Assembly (NCBI GenBank): GCA_902492015.1
Contig: CABUJR010000002.1
Location: 62,001-126,000, forward strand
From: an uncultured Eubacteriales bacterium
Lineage (GTDB): Bacteria > Bacillota > Clostridia > TANB77 > CAG-508
Direction: 5' to 3'
Length of the DNA: 64,000 nucleotides
Shown: piece after piece, positions 18,159 to 28,369 of the stretch
Position numbering within the stretch: position 1 is the stretch's first letter
Layout: every line of letters starts with the position of its first letter
The notes under the pieces: generated by a model
Seen by the model: only the letters and a program-made list of their open reading frames with translations
The model's database searches: none
What the model was told of the DNA's origin: nothing
Translations under genes and position numbers: made by a program

Positions 18159-18526
18159 TTTACTTCCTCCTAAAAATATAATAAAGATAATTTATCATTA
18201 TTAATAATTAAATTATAGCATAAAATATATTAAGAAAATATAACAGTAATATTAAACTTATGTTACAAGAATGTAATATAAGGTAAATTTTTGTAAAAAA
18301 AGATATAAAATGGAAAAATATTTTAGCAAAAAAAGTAAGAAAATGTATTTTTTTGGAAATTTTAATAAAATATTAATATTTTTATATATGCATATTAGTT
18401 AAGTTTGTGGTATAATATTTTTTGTTATTAAGGTAAAAGATATTAATAAATATTCTTTTTAAGTTATTGAAAATTGGAATATTAAAAATAATTAAAAATC
18501 ATAAAAAGAAAGGGAATTCACAAAAA

Positions 18527-20275
18527 ATGGATAAATCAAAGAAAAAAAGAAAAAAGAAGATAATAGTAATAAGTATTATAGCAATTATACTTGTTATAAC
18601 TATAGTAAATATTTTTAGCCCAAAAGAACAAGAACAAGAGAAAATAGAAGTTGAAGAAATTGCAAAAAGAAATATTGCTCAAAGTATTAGTGCAACAGGA
18701 GTAATTTCAACAAGTGATACTAAAAACTTTGTATCTACTTTAACTGGATTTGAAATAACATCAGTAAATGTAAAAGCAGGAGATAAGATTTCTGTTGGTG
18801 ATGTAATATGTACATTTGATACTTCAAGTATTTCAGAAAACTTAGCAAGTTTAAATAAAAGTTTAAATGCAACAAATGCACAAGGAAACTTAACTGTAGA
18901 GAGTGCAAAAAGAGGTTTAAATGATGCTATTGCAAATAAAGACAGACAATTAAGTGTAAGTCAAACAGATATTGATAATTCACGAAAAGCTTATGAAGAT
19001 GCGCAAAATGCTTTAAATTCTTCAAAACAAGATTTATCAAATAAAACGGCAAGTTTGAATAATTATACTGCAACTTATACACAAGCTAAAAATGCTTATA
19101 CAACTGTTGAAAATCAGTACAAAGCTTTAGAAAATGCATACAATCAAGCAAAATATACTTATGATGCAAAACAATCAGCTTTTTCAAGTGCAGAGATTGA
19201 ATATAATAAATATGCAGGTGTGAATGTGCCAGAAAATGTTTTAGCATCTTATAATCAAGCCAAAACAGAATTAGACAGTGCAAGTATTTCTTTAAATACT
19301 GCAAATACAAATTTATCAAATTATAAATCAACTTATGAACAAGAAAAAGCAAAATACACACCAATTCAAAATAGTTATCAAGCACTAAGTAGTGCAGTTA
19401 GCGGAGCACAAGCCAATATTGCAACTTTAGAGGCAAATGTTACTCAATTAAAAGTAACTTATGATGCAACAGTAAATGCTTATAACACAGCAGCTACAAC
19501 TGCAGATAGCCAAATAGCTTCAATGCGAGATACTTTAAGTGGGGCTGAAATAAGTTCTAGTGTAGGAACAGAAACACAAAAAATGCAAATAAAAGAGTAC
19601 GAAGATAAACTAGAAGAAGGCACATTAAAATCAACTGTTTCAGGAACAGTTACAAGTGTAAATGTAAAAGAAGGCGATATTTATACAGGAGCTACGATAG
19701 CTACTGTTGAAGGATGTGAGGATTTTATTGTTGAAGCAGAAATTGATGAATATGATATTGCAGATATTAAAGAAGGCATGAAAGTTATTATAAAAACAGA
19801 TGCTACAAGAGAAGAAGAATTAGAAGGAAGGGTAACTTATACAGCTGTAAGTTCAACAAATTCTGCTCTTCAATCTGGAATGTCTTCTACTGCAGCAACA
19901 CAAATGACAACATCAAGTGGAGGAAATGCTACTTATACTATAAAAATTGCTTTAGATACACCAAATGAAAGATTGCGTTTAGGAATGAATGCAAAACTAA
20001 GTATTATTACAGAAATGAAAGAAGATGTGTGGTCTGTACCTTATGATAGTGTATACACAAGAGAAGATGGCAGTAAATATATTGAAATAGCTAAAAATGA
20101 TACAGGAGAAGAAAAAGAGGAATTAGATGTAGAAACAGGAATAGAGGGGTCATATTATATCGAAGTTATTTCTGATAAATTAAAAAACGGAATGAAAGTT
20201 GTTCTTCCAAAAATTGATACAAATAATTCAGTAGAAGAGTTAATAGAAATGATGGGCGCTGGAGCAGGAGTATAG
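18527..20275 (+). CDS. ABC export periplasmic-adaptor-like protein (HlyD/MacA family)
   Basis: The membrane-fusion/adaptor subunit of a MacAB-like system. The 582-residue protein has a basic N-terminus, one membrane segment (about residues 11-30), a lipoyl half-motif beginning near ISATGVIS, a very long coiled-coil hairpin (about residues 100-345, Ala/Asn/Tyr/Gln-rich), the second lipoyl half (STVSGTVTSVNVKEGD) and beta-barrel domains. I chose ATG 18527 behind GAAAGGG; an earlier in-frame TTG at 18467 has no ribosome binding site. The ABC ATPase starts 12 bases later. The substrate is unknown; such systems in Gram-positives export peptides or antimicrobials. Confidence 0.9.
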   Translation: MDKSKKKRKKKIIVISIIAIILVITIVNIFSPKEQEQEKIEVEEIAKRNIAQSISATGVISTSDTKNFVSTLTGFEITSVNVKAGDKISVGDVICTFDTSSISENLASLNKSLNATNAQGNLTVESAKRGLNDAIANKDRQLSVSQTDIDNSRKAYEDAQNALNSSKQDLSNKTASLNNYTATYTQAKNAYTTVENQYKALENAYNQAKYTYDAKQSAFSSAEIEYNKYAGVNVPENVLASYNQAKTELDSASISLNTANTNLSNYKSTYEQEKAKYTPIQNSYQALSSAVSGAQANIATLEANVTQLKVTYDATVNAYNTAATTADSQIASMRDTLSGAEISSSVGTETQKMQIKEYEDKLEEGTLKSTVSGTVTSVNVKEGDIYTGATIATVEGCEDFIVEAEIDEYDIADIKEGMKVIIKTDATREEELEGRVTYTAVSSTNSALQSGMSSTAATQMTTSSGGNATYTIKIALDTPNERLRLGMNAKLSIITEMKEDVWSVPYDSVYTREDGSKYIEIAKNDTGEEKEELDVETGIEGSYYIEVISDKLKNGMKVVLPKIDTNNSVEELIEMMGAGAGV

Positions 20276-20287
20276 TGAGGAAATAAT

Positions 20288-20989
20288 ATGAGTGCAATAA
20301 TAAAATTAGAAAATATAGTTAAAAAATTTTATATAGGTCAACCAAATGAGCTAGAGATATTGCATGGAATATCTCTAGAAGTAGAAGAAGGAGAATTTGT
20401 TGCAATAGTTGGTCCATCTGGATCTGGTAAATCTACTTTGATGAATATGATTGGAGTCTTAGATAGACCAACTTCAGGTACTTATATATTAGATGGAATT
20501 AATGTTGGAGAAGCTGATGAATCAGAACTTTCAGAAATTAGAAATGCTAAAATAGGTTTTGTTTTTCAAACATATAATTTGATTGCTAAAACTAATGCTC
20601 TGAAAAATGTAGAATTACCAATGTTATATGCAGGAATGCCAAGAGTAGAAAGAGCAAAAAGATCAAAGGAATTATTAGAATTAGTAGAAATGGGAGAAAG
20701 AGCAAAACATCTTCCAGAAGAATTATCTGGAGGTCAAAAGCAAAGAGTGGCTATAGCAAGAGCAATGGCAAATGATCCAGCAATAATTCTAGCAGATGAG
20801 CCAACAGGTGCTTTAGATTCTAAAACAGGAAGATTAGTAATGGACTTATTCCATAAATTAAATAAAGAAAAAAAGAAAACTATAGTATTAATAACACACT
20901 CAGAAGAATTAGCATCAGAAACAGATAGAATTATATCAATTAGAGATGGTAATATTATAGATGTGAAAAAGGGAGGAGGCAAAAAATAA
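20288..20989 (+). CDS. ABC transporter ATPase, MacB/LolD type
   Basis: A 233-residue cytoplasmic nucleotide-binding subunit with Walker A GPSGSGKST, Q-loop FVFQTYNL, signature LSGGQKQRVAIARA, Walker B ILADEPTGALDS and the H-loop His in LITHSEE. It belongs to the MacB/FtsE-like group. Its last base is the first base of the permease start (TAATG), so the two subunits are translationally coupled. Confidence 0.96.
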   Translation: MSAIIKLENIVKKFYIGQPNELEILHGISLEVEEGEFVAIVGPSGSGKSTLMNMIGVLDRPTSGTYILDGINVGEADESELSEIRNAKIGFVFQTYNLIAKTNALKNVELPMLYAGMPRVERAKRSKELLELVEMGERAKHLPEELSGGQKQRVAIARAMANDPAIILADEPTGALDSKTGRLVMDLFHKLNKEKKKTIVLITHSEELASETDRIISIRDGNIIDVKKGGGKK

Positions 20990-22284
20990 TGCTTTTATGG
21001 GAAAATATTGTTTTAGCTGTTAATAGTCTTCTTTCTAATAAAATGAGAGCATTGCTTACAATGCTTGGAATTATTATAGGAATTGGTTCTGTAATTGCAA
21101 TAATAACTGTTGGAGATTCTTTAACTTTATCTGTTTCAGAAAATATGCAATCTATGGGTGCAAATGATGTATATGTTATGGTAGAAACTAAAAAGAACGA
21201 GACAGAAGAAAGTAAGAATATTGATGGTGCAAAATTTGGAAGTTTAGAAACTTCAGATTATATCACTGAAGATGATTATATTACAGAAGATATGATAAAT
21301 GAGATGTGTGATAAATTTGTTGATGAAATTTATGCAATTAATTTGCAATATACTGTTGGAAATGGAGTAGCTGAAAAAGATAATAATAGTGCAAATATAA
21401 GTTTATTAGGAAATAGTGTAGGATATTATATAACTAATGAATTAACTTTATTAACAGGTCGTATGTTTTCAGCAGTAGATTTTGAGGAAAGAAAAAATGT
21501 TGCTATAGTTTCAGATGAATTGGTAAGTAGTTTATATGGGGGAGATAATTCAAAAGCTTTAGGCGAAGAAATAGATATTACTGTAAATGGAAAAACAGAA
21601 AAATTTTCTATTATAGGTGTTTATGAACATCAAAATATGGCTATGATGGGGATGAATATGTTTGGAAGTAATACAACAACTGATGTTCATGTTCCATTAA
21701 AAACTGCAATGGATTTTGATCATGCTAAAATGACATATCCATATTTACAAATTATTACAAAAGTAGGTGTTGATTCAGAGGAACTTGCAACTAAAATTAA
21801 AAACTTTTTTGAACCTTATTATAGAACAAATAGAAATTGTGAAGTTACAGCTATAACAATGGGAAGTATGGTTTCAATGCTTACAGATATGTTATCAACA
21901 ATAACTCTTGCAATTTCAATAGTAGCAGGAATTGCCTTAATAGTTGGAGGAATAGGTGTTATGAATATAATGCTTGTTTCTATCACAGAAAGAACAAGAG
22001 AAATAGGAACTAGAAAAGCTCTGGGAGCAAAAAATTCTTCTATAAGAACACAGTTTATAGTAGAAGCTATGATTATATGTTTAATAGGAGGATTATTTGG
22101 TGTTATCTTAGGTGTTGGAGGAGGAATTATAGCTTCAAATTTATTAGGTTATCCAGCAAGACCATCTGTTTCAGCAATTTTAATATCACTTATTTTCTCT
22201 ATGAGTATAGGTGTATTTTTCGGATATTATCCAGCAAATAAAGCTGCTAAGATGAATCCAATAGATGCTTTAAGATATGAATAG
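20989..22284 (+). CDS. ABC transporter permease, MacB/FtsX-like
   Basis: A 431-residue permease with an N-terminal membrane helix (residues 20-42), a large extracellular MacB-type domain, and three C-terminal helices. It includes the GIGVMNIMLVSITERTREIG cytoplasmic-loop motif and ends in NPIDALRYE, both diagnostic of the MacB/FtsX superfamily. It completes a three-gene adaptor-ATPase-permease operon. Confidence 0.95.
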   Translation: MLLWENIVLAVNSLLSNKMRALLTMLGIIIGIGSVIAIITVGDSLTLSVSENMQSMGANDVYVMVETKKNETEESKNIDGAKFGSLETSDYITEDDYITEDMINEMCDKFVDEIYAINLQYTVGNGVAEKDNNSANISLLGNSVGYYITNELTLLTGRMFSAVDFEERKNVAIVSDELVSSLYGGDNSKALGEEIDITVNGKTEKFSIIGVYEHQNMAMMGMNMFGSNTTTDVHVPLKTAMDFDHAKMTYPYLQIITKVGVDSEELATKIKNFFEPYYRTNRNCEVTAITMGSMVSMLTDMLSTITLAISIVAGIALIVGGIGVMNIMLVSITERTREIGTRKALGAKNSSIRTQFIVEAMIICLIGGLFGVILGVGGGIIASNLLGYPARPSVSAILISLIFSMSIGVFFGYYPANKAAKMNPIDALRYE

Positions 22285-22329
22285 GCTAAAAATCTTTTAA
22301 AAATTTTAAGTAAAAATATAAATAAAAAT

Positions 22330-22386
22330 AAGAGTCGATTTTGATAATTTTTAAACAAAATTATTATAAAAATCGCTCTTTTTTAG
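22330..22386 (+). terminator. Terminator of the MacAB-like operon
   Basis: A long imperfect stem, AAGAGTCGATTTT with AAAATCGCTCTT, is followed by a run of T residues. The flanking A-rich side makes it usable for the convergent capA-like gene as well. Confidence 0.75.
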
Positions 22387-22430
22387 AATATAAAAGTCCC
22401 AAAAGACGTGCATTATATAAAGGTTTTAAT

Positions 22431-23672
22431 TTATTTAAGTATATTATTAACTTTTTCTAATTCAGTTTTTAGTAAATTATATGTATTATTAGAAATGTCT
22501 TGAGAAATTGAATTTTCATAATTAAATATAGTTTTTTCAATATCTAAAATTTTATAATTTTTATAATTAGGATAAGTATATGTATAAATTGGAATATATG
22601 AAATTTCATCAATAGAAATTTTTTTTGTATCACCTTTTTTAGTAATTTTTAAATTTAAGATTATAGAAGTTCTAGTATTATCTATAACTTGTCCAGACAT
22701 AAAATTTCCTAAAGAATATATAACGAAAACATCTTTAGTAGAACCATCAGGTAATGTTATATTACGTTTTTCCATTGGTTGAAGAACATGTGGATGACTT
22801 CCTAAAATAATATCAACACCATTTTGAAACAGAAAGTCGGCAAGTTCTTTTTGTTCTGAATTTTGAGAAGTTTCATATTCATTTCCCCAATGTATATAAG
22901 CACAAATAATATCAGGTGATTCGAGTTTTGCAAGTTGTAGATGATGCGAAATTAAATTTTGATCTATTAAGTTTATACAATAATTTTTATCTTTTGGAAT
23001 AGTATTTCCATTTGTCCCATAAGTATATGATAAAAATGCTATTTTTATGCCATTTACATCTTTATATAAAATTGTGTTTTGACTCTCTTCAGATGTAAAT
23101 GTACCTGTATGAGAAATTTGAGCGCTATCTAAGAAATTAAGCGTACTCTCTAATCCAGAATAACCAGTATCTAAACTATGATTATTTGCTGTTACGAGAA
23201 CATCTAAACCTAAATCTTTTAAATTATAAGCTAGAGCTTCAGGAGTATTAAATGCTGGGTATCCACCATAGCCACTTTCAGCTCCAGCAAAAGTTGTTTC
23301 TAAATTACCAATAGAAATGTCAGAATTTTGAATATAATCTTTTATGTCTGTAAATACATAAGAAAAATCATAAGATTGATTAGAATAAGCATCTTTAAAT
23401 TGTGTATTATGACACATAATGTCTCCTATAACAGACATAGAAATACTTGTATCTTTAACTACTGGAAGAATAACAGTTTGTGAATCTGAATTAATAGTAT
23501 TTTCAGAAAATTCGGTATTAGAATTATTTGAAATATTATTTTTACTAACATCTTTTTCTGAAGATAAATACGATACTTTTTTATTTAAGTAAAATATAGA
23601 TAAAGTAGATATTATAAATATTAAAATTAATAATATGAATAAAAATATTAGTATTTTGAAAAATCTTTTCAT
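22431..23672 (-). CDS. CapA family protein, membrane-anchored
   Basis: A 413-residue protein with an N-terminal membrane segment, a linker rich in Ser and Asn, and a metallophosphatase-like CapA/PGA_cap domain. Visible motifs are GDIMCHN, GNLETTF, TANNHSLD, IHWGNEY, GSHPHVLQP and YSLGNF. CapA proteins take part in capsule (poly-gamma-glutamate or polysaccharide) export or anchoring. I placed the start at 23672 behind GGTGG; an upstream in-frame ATG at 23735 lacks a ribosome binding site and would put 21 residues before the signal segment. Confidence 0.9.
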   Translation of the reverse strand: MKRFFKILIFLFILLILIFIISTLSIFYLNKKVSYLSSEKDVSKNNISNNSNTEFSENTINSDSQTVILPVVKDTSISMSVIGDIMCHNTQFKDAYSNQSYDFSYVFTDIKDYIQNSDISIGNLETTFAGAESGYGGYPAFNTPEALAYNLKDLGLDVLVTANNHSLDTGYSGLESTLNFLDSAQISHTGTFTSEESQNTILYKDVNGIKIAFLSYTYGTNGNTIPKDKNYCINLIDQNLISHHLQLAKLESPDIICAYIHWGNEYETSQNSEQKELADFLFQNGVDIILGSHPHVLQPMEKRNITLPDGSTKDVFVIYSLGNFMSGQVIDNTRTSIILNLKITKKGDTKKISIDEISYIPIYTYTYPNYKNYKILDIEKTIFNYENSISQDISNNTYNLLKTELEKVNNILK

Positions 23673-23947
23673 AATATAAATACCACCTATATAATTCTTA
23701 TATTTTAAAATTTGAGTATATAATAATTTAAACAAATAATATTCAAAAACATTATAGCATTACATATTTGTGTAAGCAATAGAAGTATTAGAATAAATGG
23801 CAACTCAAGTAATTTTATAAAATGATAAAATAGACAAGCTAAGTGTTTTTAGCTTTATCTTATTAGAAATTAAAATAGAGTAGAGAAAATAAAAAAAGTG
23901 TGTTATAATAATTTATGTAGTTTTATGAAAGGATTTGTAGTTAGTAG

Positions 23948-24436
23948 ATGGATGCTATTAATAAGCAAGAAAAGATTGGATTCACAATAGGAAAATTTGC
24001 GCCTTTGCATAAAGGACATCAATTTCTAATAGAAACAGCTTTAAAAGAGATGGATAAGCTAATAGTTGTTGTATATGATACAGATGTTATTAATATTCCA
24101 ACTGAAACAAGAGCAAATTGGATAAAGAAACTATACCCAAATGTAGAGATAAAATTTGCTCATAATCCACCATCTAAGTATGGTTTAGATGATGAAAGTG
24201 TTAATATTCAAATGAAATATTTATCAAATATAATTGGAAATGACAAAGTTACACATTTTTATAGTAGTGAAGAATATGGTGCAGCTGTTGCAAAATACAT
24301 GAATATTATAGATAGACGTGTTGATAATAACAGACAAGTAGTGCCAGTAAGGGCAACAGATCTAAGAGAAAATATTGATAAGAACAAAAAATGGTTAAGT
24401 GAAGAAGTTTATTTAGACTATAAGAAAAATAATTAA
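23948..24436 (+). CDS. Nucleotidyltransferase, NadR-like (NMN adenylyltransferase domain)
   Basis: A 162-residue protein of the cytidylyltransferase-like fold. The nucleotide-binding motif is KFAPLHKGHQ (HxGH) near residue 20, and the second conserved motif is RATDLREN, corresponding to the ISTxxxR loop. The order and spacing fit the N-terminal domain of NadR-type NMN adenylyltransferases, without the C-terminal kinase domain. The ribosome binding site AAAGGA is unusually far from the ATG (about 16 bases). Confidence 0.75.
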   Translation: MDAINKQEKIGFTIGKFAPLHKGHQFLIETALKEMDKLIVVVYDTDVINIPTETRANWIKKLYPNVEIKFAHNPPSKYGLDDESVNIQMKYLSNIIGNDKVTHFYSSEEYGAAVAKYMNIIDRRVDNNRQVVPVRATDLRENIDKNKKWLSEEVYLDYKKNN

Positions 24437-24456
24437 AACATTTGATTAATAATTTA

Positions 24457-24486
24457 TTGACAAAAAATAAACATAATAAATATAAG
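24457..24486 (+). promoter_or_regulatory. Candidate promoter of the acyl-CoA ligase gene
   Basis: TTGACA and TATAAG are separated by 18 bases, 145 bases ahead of the coding region. A second AT-rich -10-like cluster lies nearer the gene at about 24530-24555. Confidence 0.4.
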
Positions 24487-24630
24487 AAATAAAAACTGAC
24501 TACATAGTCTAGTGTAAAATTTATTTATTTATAGTATAATAAAATAGTATAAATAATTAGTGAATTTTGGAGATTTTTATATGTTATTTTAGTAATATAT
24601 GCTATAATTTCCCAAAACATGGAGGAGTAT

Positions 24631-26358
24631 ATGGAAAAGTATTATGAAGATGTAAGAATGATAACAGATTTTAAAGATTTAATAAATCAATCTGTAAAAC
24701 TATATGGAGATAAACCAGTATTTAAATTCAAAAAAAGAATGTATAAAAAAGATGAGAAAATAGAATTTAATATATTAACTTATAAAGAATTTAAACATGA
24801 AATTGATTGTTTCGGGACAGCATTAAATAGTTTAGGATTAGAAAAAGAAAGAGTGGCATTAATTACTAAAAACAGATATGAGTGGAATGTTGTTTATTAT
24901 GCAGTAACAACAGGAGCCAAAATTATTGTTCCACTTGATAAAGCATTACCAGATAATGAAATAATATCTTTAGCAGAGCGTAGTGAAGCAAAAGCTATTG
25001 TTTTTGAACCTAAATATATGGAAGTAATGAAAAAAATAAGAAATCAGAAGTTATCTAGCATAAAGTACTTTATTTGTATGGATTTAGATGATGATGAAGA
25101 TGGAATTTTATCTTATAAAAAATTAGTTTCAAAAGGAAAAGAACTTTTAAAAAAAGGTGATAGAAGTTATTTAGATGCACAAATAGATGCTGATGAAATG
25201 TCTATAATGCTGTTTACATCAGGAACAACAGCAATTTCGAAAGCTGTAATGCTTTCACAAAAAAATATATGCTCAAATGTTTTAGATATAGCTAAAATAC
25301 TTAAATTTTCAAGTGATGATAGTACACTTGCACTATTACCATTTCACCACGCATTTCAAGCAGTAATAAATCATATACTATTTTATTCTGGTGCACACAT
25401 GACATTTTGTGATGGTTTAAAATATATTCAACAAAATTTGTGTGAATATAAACCAACAGTTATGGTATGTGTTCCACTTATATTAGAAAGTATTTATAAA
25501 AGAATAATGAAAAATGTAGACAAACAAGGAAAAACAAAGATTGTAAACAGAATGGCAAAAGTTACAAATGTATTAGATAAACTACAAATAAAAGTAAAAA
25601 GAAAAGTATTTAAAGAAATACATGAAGCTGTAGGTGGAAAATTAAGATTAATAGTAAGTGGAGCAGCTCCAATGGATAAAGAACTAATAAAATCTTTAGG
25701 AGATTTAGGTTTTAGAGTTATTCAAGGATATGGATTAACAGAAACTTCACCTATACTTGCAGTTGAAGGAGATAAAACAGAAAGAAAAGGTTCTGTAGGA
25801 AAAGCATTGCCAAGTTTTGAAGTAAAAATCGAAAATCAAGATGAACAGGGAATTGGAGAAATTGTCTGCAAAGGACCAAGTGTTATGCTAGGATACTACC
25901 AAAACAATAATGCAACACAAGAAGTAATGAGAGGTGAATGGTTCTATACAGGTGATTTAGGATATATGGAAGATGGATATTTATATATAACTGGTAGAAA
26001 GAAAAATGTAATTGTACAAAAAAATGGAAAAAATATATTTCCAGAAGAATTAGAAATTTTAATAGGTTATATTCCAGGAGTAAAAGAAAATATTGTATAT
26101 GGAAGACCAACAAATGATGGAGATTTAGATGTTTGTGTAAAAATTGTTTATGACAAAGATGAAATTAAAGATATATTAGGTTATATTAATGAAGATGATA
26201 TATATAAATATATGAAGCAAAAAATTTCTGAAATAAATCAGAATATGCCAGCATATAAACACATTAGAGGCATAATTGTAACAGATGAAGAATTAATAAA
26301 AACTACAACAGCAAAGGTTAAAAGACATGAAGAAATAGCTAAAATATTAGGAAAGTAA
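24631..26358 (+). CDS. AMP-dependent synthetase, long-chain acyl-CoA ligase type
   Basis: An adenylate-forming enzyme that activates a carboxylic acid, probably a fatty acid, as acyl-AMP and then a thioester. The P-loop motif is MLFTSGTTAISKAV, followed by QGYGLTETSP, the YTGDLGYMEDGYLYITGR hinge and a late Lys in the TTTAKVKR region. The 575-residue length is normal. GGAGG lies between an in-frame ATG at 24619 and the ATG at 24631, so the latter is the true start. Confidence 0.92.
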   Translation: MEKYYEDVRMITDFKDLINQSVKLYGDKPVFKFKKRMYKKDEKIEFNILTYKEFKHEIDCFGTALNSLGLEKERVALITKNRYEWNVVYYAVTTGAKIIVPLDKALPDNEIISLAERSEAKAIVFEPKYMEVMKKIRNQKLSSIKYFICMDLDDDEDGILSYKKLVSKGKELLKKGDRSYLDAQIDADEMSIMLFTSGTTAISKAVMLSQKNICSNVLDIAKILKFSSDDSTLALLPFHHAFQAVINHILFYSGAHMTFCDGLKYIQQNLCEYKPTVMVCVPLILESIYKRIMKNVDKQGKTKIVNRMAKVTNVLDKLQIKVKRKVFKEIHEAVGGKLRLIVSGAAPMDKELIKSLGDLGFRVIQGYGLTETSPILAVEGDKTERKGSVGKALPSFEVKIENQDEQGIGEIVCKGPSVMLGYYQNNNATQEVMRGEWFYTGDLGYMEDGYLYITGRKKNVIVQKNGKNIFPEELEILIGYIPGVKENIVYGRPTNDGDLDVCVKIVYDKDEIKDILGYINEDDIYKYMKQKISEINQNMPAYKHIRGIIVTDEELIKTTTAKVKRHEEIAKILGK

Positions 26359-26377
26359 ATTATATGTGAAATTTTCA

Positions 26378-26406
26378 AAAAGTGCTTTTTCTAGAGCACT
26401 TTTTTT
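26378..26406 (+). terminator. Terminator after the acyl-CoA ligase
   Basis: AAAAAGTGCT pairs with AGCACTTTTT with a short loop and a following T-run. Confidence 0.85.
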
Positions 26407-26443
26407 GATATAATAACTCAAATGGCTATGGGGAGATTTTTTA

Positions 26444-28342
26444 ATGATTATAGAAAAAGTTAATTATCCAGAAGATTTAAAAAGTTTAAATATAGAAGAA
26501 AAAGAGATTCTTGCAAAAGAAATTAGAGAAAAAATTATAGAAACTGTGTCTGAAACAGGTGGACATTTAGCATCAAATCTAGGAGTAGTAGAACTTACAA
26601 TCGCTTTACACTCAATTTTTAATACACCAATAGATAAAATTATTTGGGATGTTGGACATCAGACTTATGTACATAAAATTTTAACAGGAAGAAAAAATAA
26701 ATTAGATACTTTAAGAAAAATGGGAGGAATTGCTGGATTTCCAAAAACTAATGAAAGTATTTATGATAATTTTAATACAGGACATAGTAGTACTTCAATA
26801 TCAGTAGCTCTAGGAATGGCAAGAGCAAGAGATATTAAAGGTGAAAATAATAAAATAATAGCATTAATAGGTGATGGAGCTTTAACAGGAGGAATGGCAC
26901 TTGAAGCTTTAAATGATGTTGGAAGTAGTAACACTAACATGATAGTAATCTTAAATGACAATGAGATGAGTATATCTAAAAATGTTGGTGGAATTTCAAT
27001 GATGCTTTCAAAATTAAGAACAAAAAGTACATATATTAAAGCTAATATAAAAGGAAAGAGAACAATAAGTAAAATACCTTTTTTAGGTGATAGAATTATA
27101 AAATTAGTTCAAAAAGGAAAAAGAGGTATTAAGCAATTAGTTATTCCAAAAATGTATTTTGAAGATATAGGCTTTAGATATTTAGGACCTGTTGATGGAC
27201 ATAATTTATCAGAACTTGAAGATATATTAAAAATATCAAAAGAACAAGAAGGACCTATACTGATTCATGTATTAACTAAAAAAGGAAAAGGATATAAACC
27301 TGCTGAAGATACACCATCAATATATCATAGCACATCAAAATTCAATATAAAAACTGGTGAAAAGATAGGAAAAGGAAAAAAAGATTATTCAAAAGTTTTT
27401 GGTGAAAAACTAGTAAAACTTGGAAAAAGTAATAAAAAAATCGTTGCTATAACAGCTGCAATGACAGATGGAACAGGACTTACAGAGTTTTCAAAAAAAT
27501 ATCCTAAGAGATTTTTTGATGTGGGAATAGCAGAACAACATGCTGTTGGTTTAGCTGCTGGGCTTGCAAAATCTGGATTGATTCCAGTAGTACCGATATA
27601 TTCATCATTTATTCAAAGAGCTTATGACCAATTAGTTCATGATGTTGCAATTCAAAATTTACCTGTTGTTGTTTGTGCAGATAGAGCTGGAATTGTTGGA
27701 AATGACGGAGAAACACATCAAGGATTATTAGATATGTCTTTTACAAATACAATACCTAATTTTACTATAATGGCACCTAAAGATTTTTATGAACTAGAAG
27801 AAATGTTAGAATTTTCTGTTGAAGCCAAAAGACCAATTTTATTAAGATATCCAAGAGGAGGAGAAGAAAAATCTTGGGATTCTTGCGAAAAAATCACTTT
27901 GGGAAAATCTGAAGTTTTAAGAAAAGGAAAAGATGTAACTATACTTGCAATAGGAAAAATGGTAGGAAGAGCAACAGAAGTAGCAGAAGAATTAGAAAAA
28001 GATGGTATTGAATGTGCAGTAATAAATTCAAGATTTTTAAAACCATTTGACGAAAAAACTTTATTAGAGAATTTATCTGGATTAATAGTAACAATAGAAG
28101 ATGGAACTATTGTTGGAGGATTAGGCAGTAAAGTAGAGGAAGTTTTAGTAGATAATAAAATAAATACAAATATAGAAAAAATAGCATATCCAGATGAATT
28201 TATAAAACATGGAAGTGTAGGAGAAATCGAAGAAAAATATGGTTTAGATACAATATCCATTGTAAATAATATAAAGGAAAATTTAAAATTAAATAGAATT
28301 AGAAATATAAATGATAGAAACTATATGAAAGCAAAATTTTAA
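26444..28342 (+). CDS. dxs: 1-deoxy-D-xylulose-5-phosphate synthase
   Basis: The first enzyme of the MEP isoprenoid pathway: condenses pyruvate and glyceraldehyde 3-phosphate using thiamine diphosphate. The 632-residue protein has GGHLASNLGVVELT, DVGHQTYVHK, the thiamine-binding GDGALTGGMALEALN, and the transketolase Pyr domain with GIAEQHAVGLAAG and DRAGIVGNDGETHQG. Length and domain order match Dxs rather than transketolase. The ribosome binding site is GGGGAG. Confidence 0.97.
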   Translation: MIIEKVNYPEDLKSLNIEEKEILAKEIREKIIETVSETGGHLASNLGVVELTIALHSIFNTPIDKIIWDVGHQTYVHKILTGRKNKLDTLRKMGGIAGFPKTNESIYDNFNTGHSSTSISVALGMARARDIKGENNKIIALIGDGALTGGMALEALNDVGSSNTNMIVILNDNEMSISKNVGGISMMLSKLRTKSTYIKANIKGKRTISKIPFLGDRIIKLVQKGKRGIKQLVIPKMYFEDIGFRYLGPVDGHNLSELEDILKISKEQEGPILIHVLTKKGKGYKPAEDTPSIYHSTSKFNIKTGEKIGKGKKDYSKVFGEKLVKLGKSNKKIVAITAAMTDGTGLTEFSKKYPKRFFDVGIAEQHAVGLAAGLAKSGLIPVVPIYSSFIQRAYDQLVHDVAIQNLPVVVCADRAGIVGNDGETHQGLLDMSFTNTIPNFTIMAPKDFYELEEMLEFSVEAKRPILLRYPRGGEEKSWDSCEKITLGKSEVLRKGKDVTILAIGKMVGRATEVAEELEKDGIECAVINSRFLKPFDEKTLLENLSGLIVTIEDGTIVGGLGSKVEEVLVDNKINTNIEKIAYPDEFIKHGSVGEIEEKYGLDTISIVNNIKENLKLNRIRNINDRNYMKAKF

Positions 28343-28369
28343 AATTTGATATAATATTAAGGTAAAATT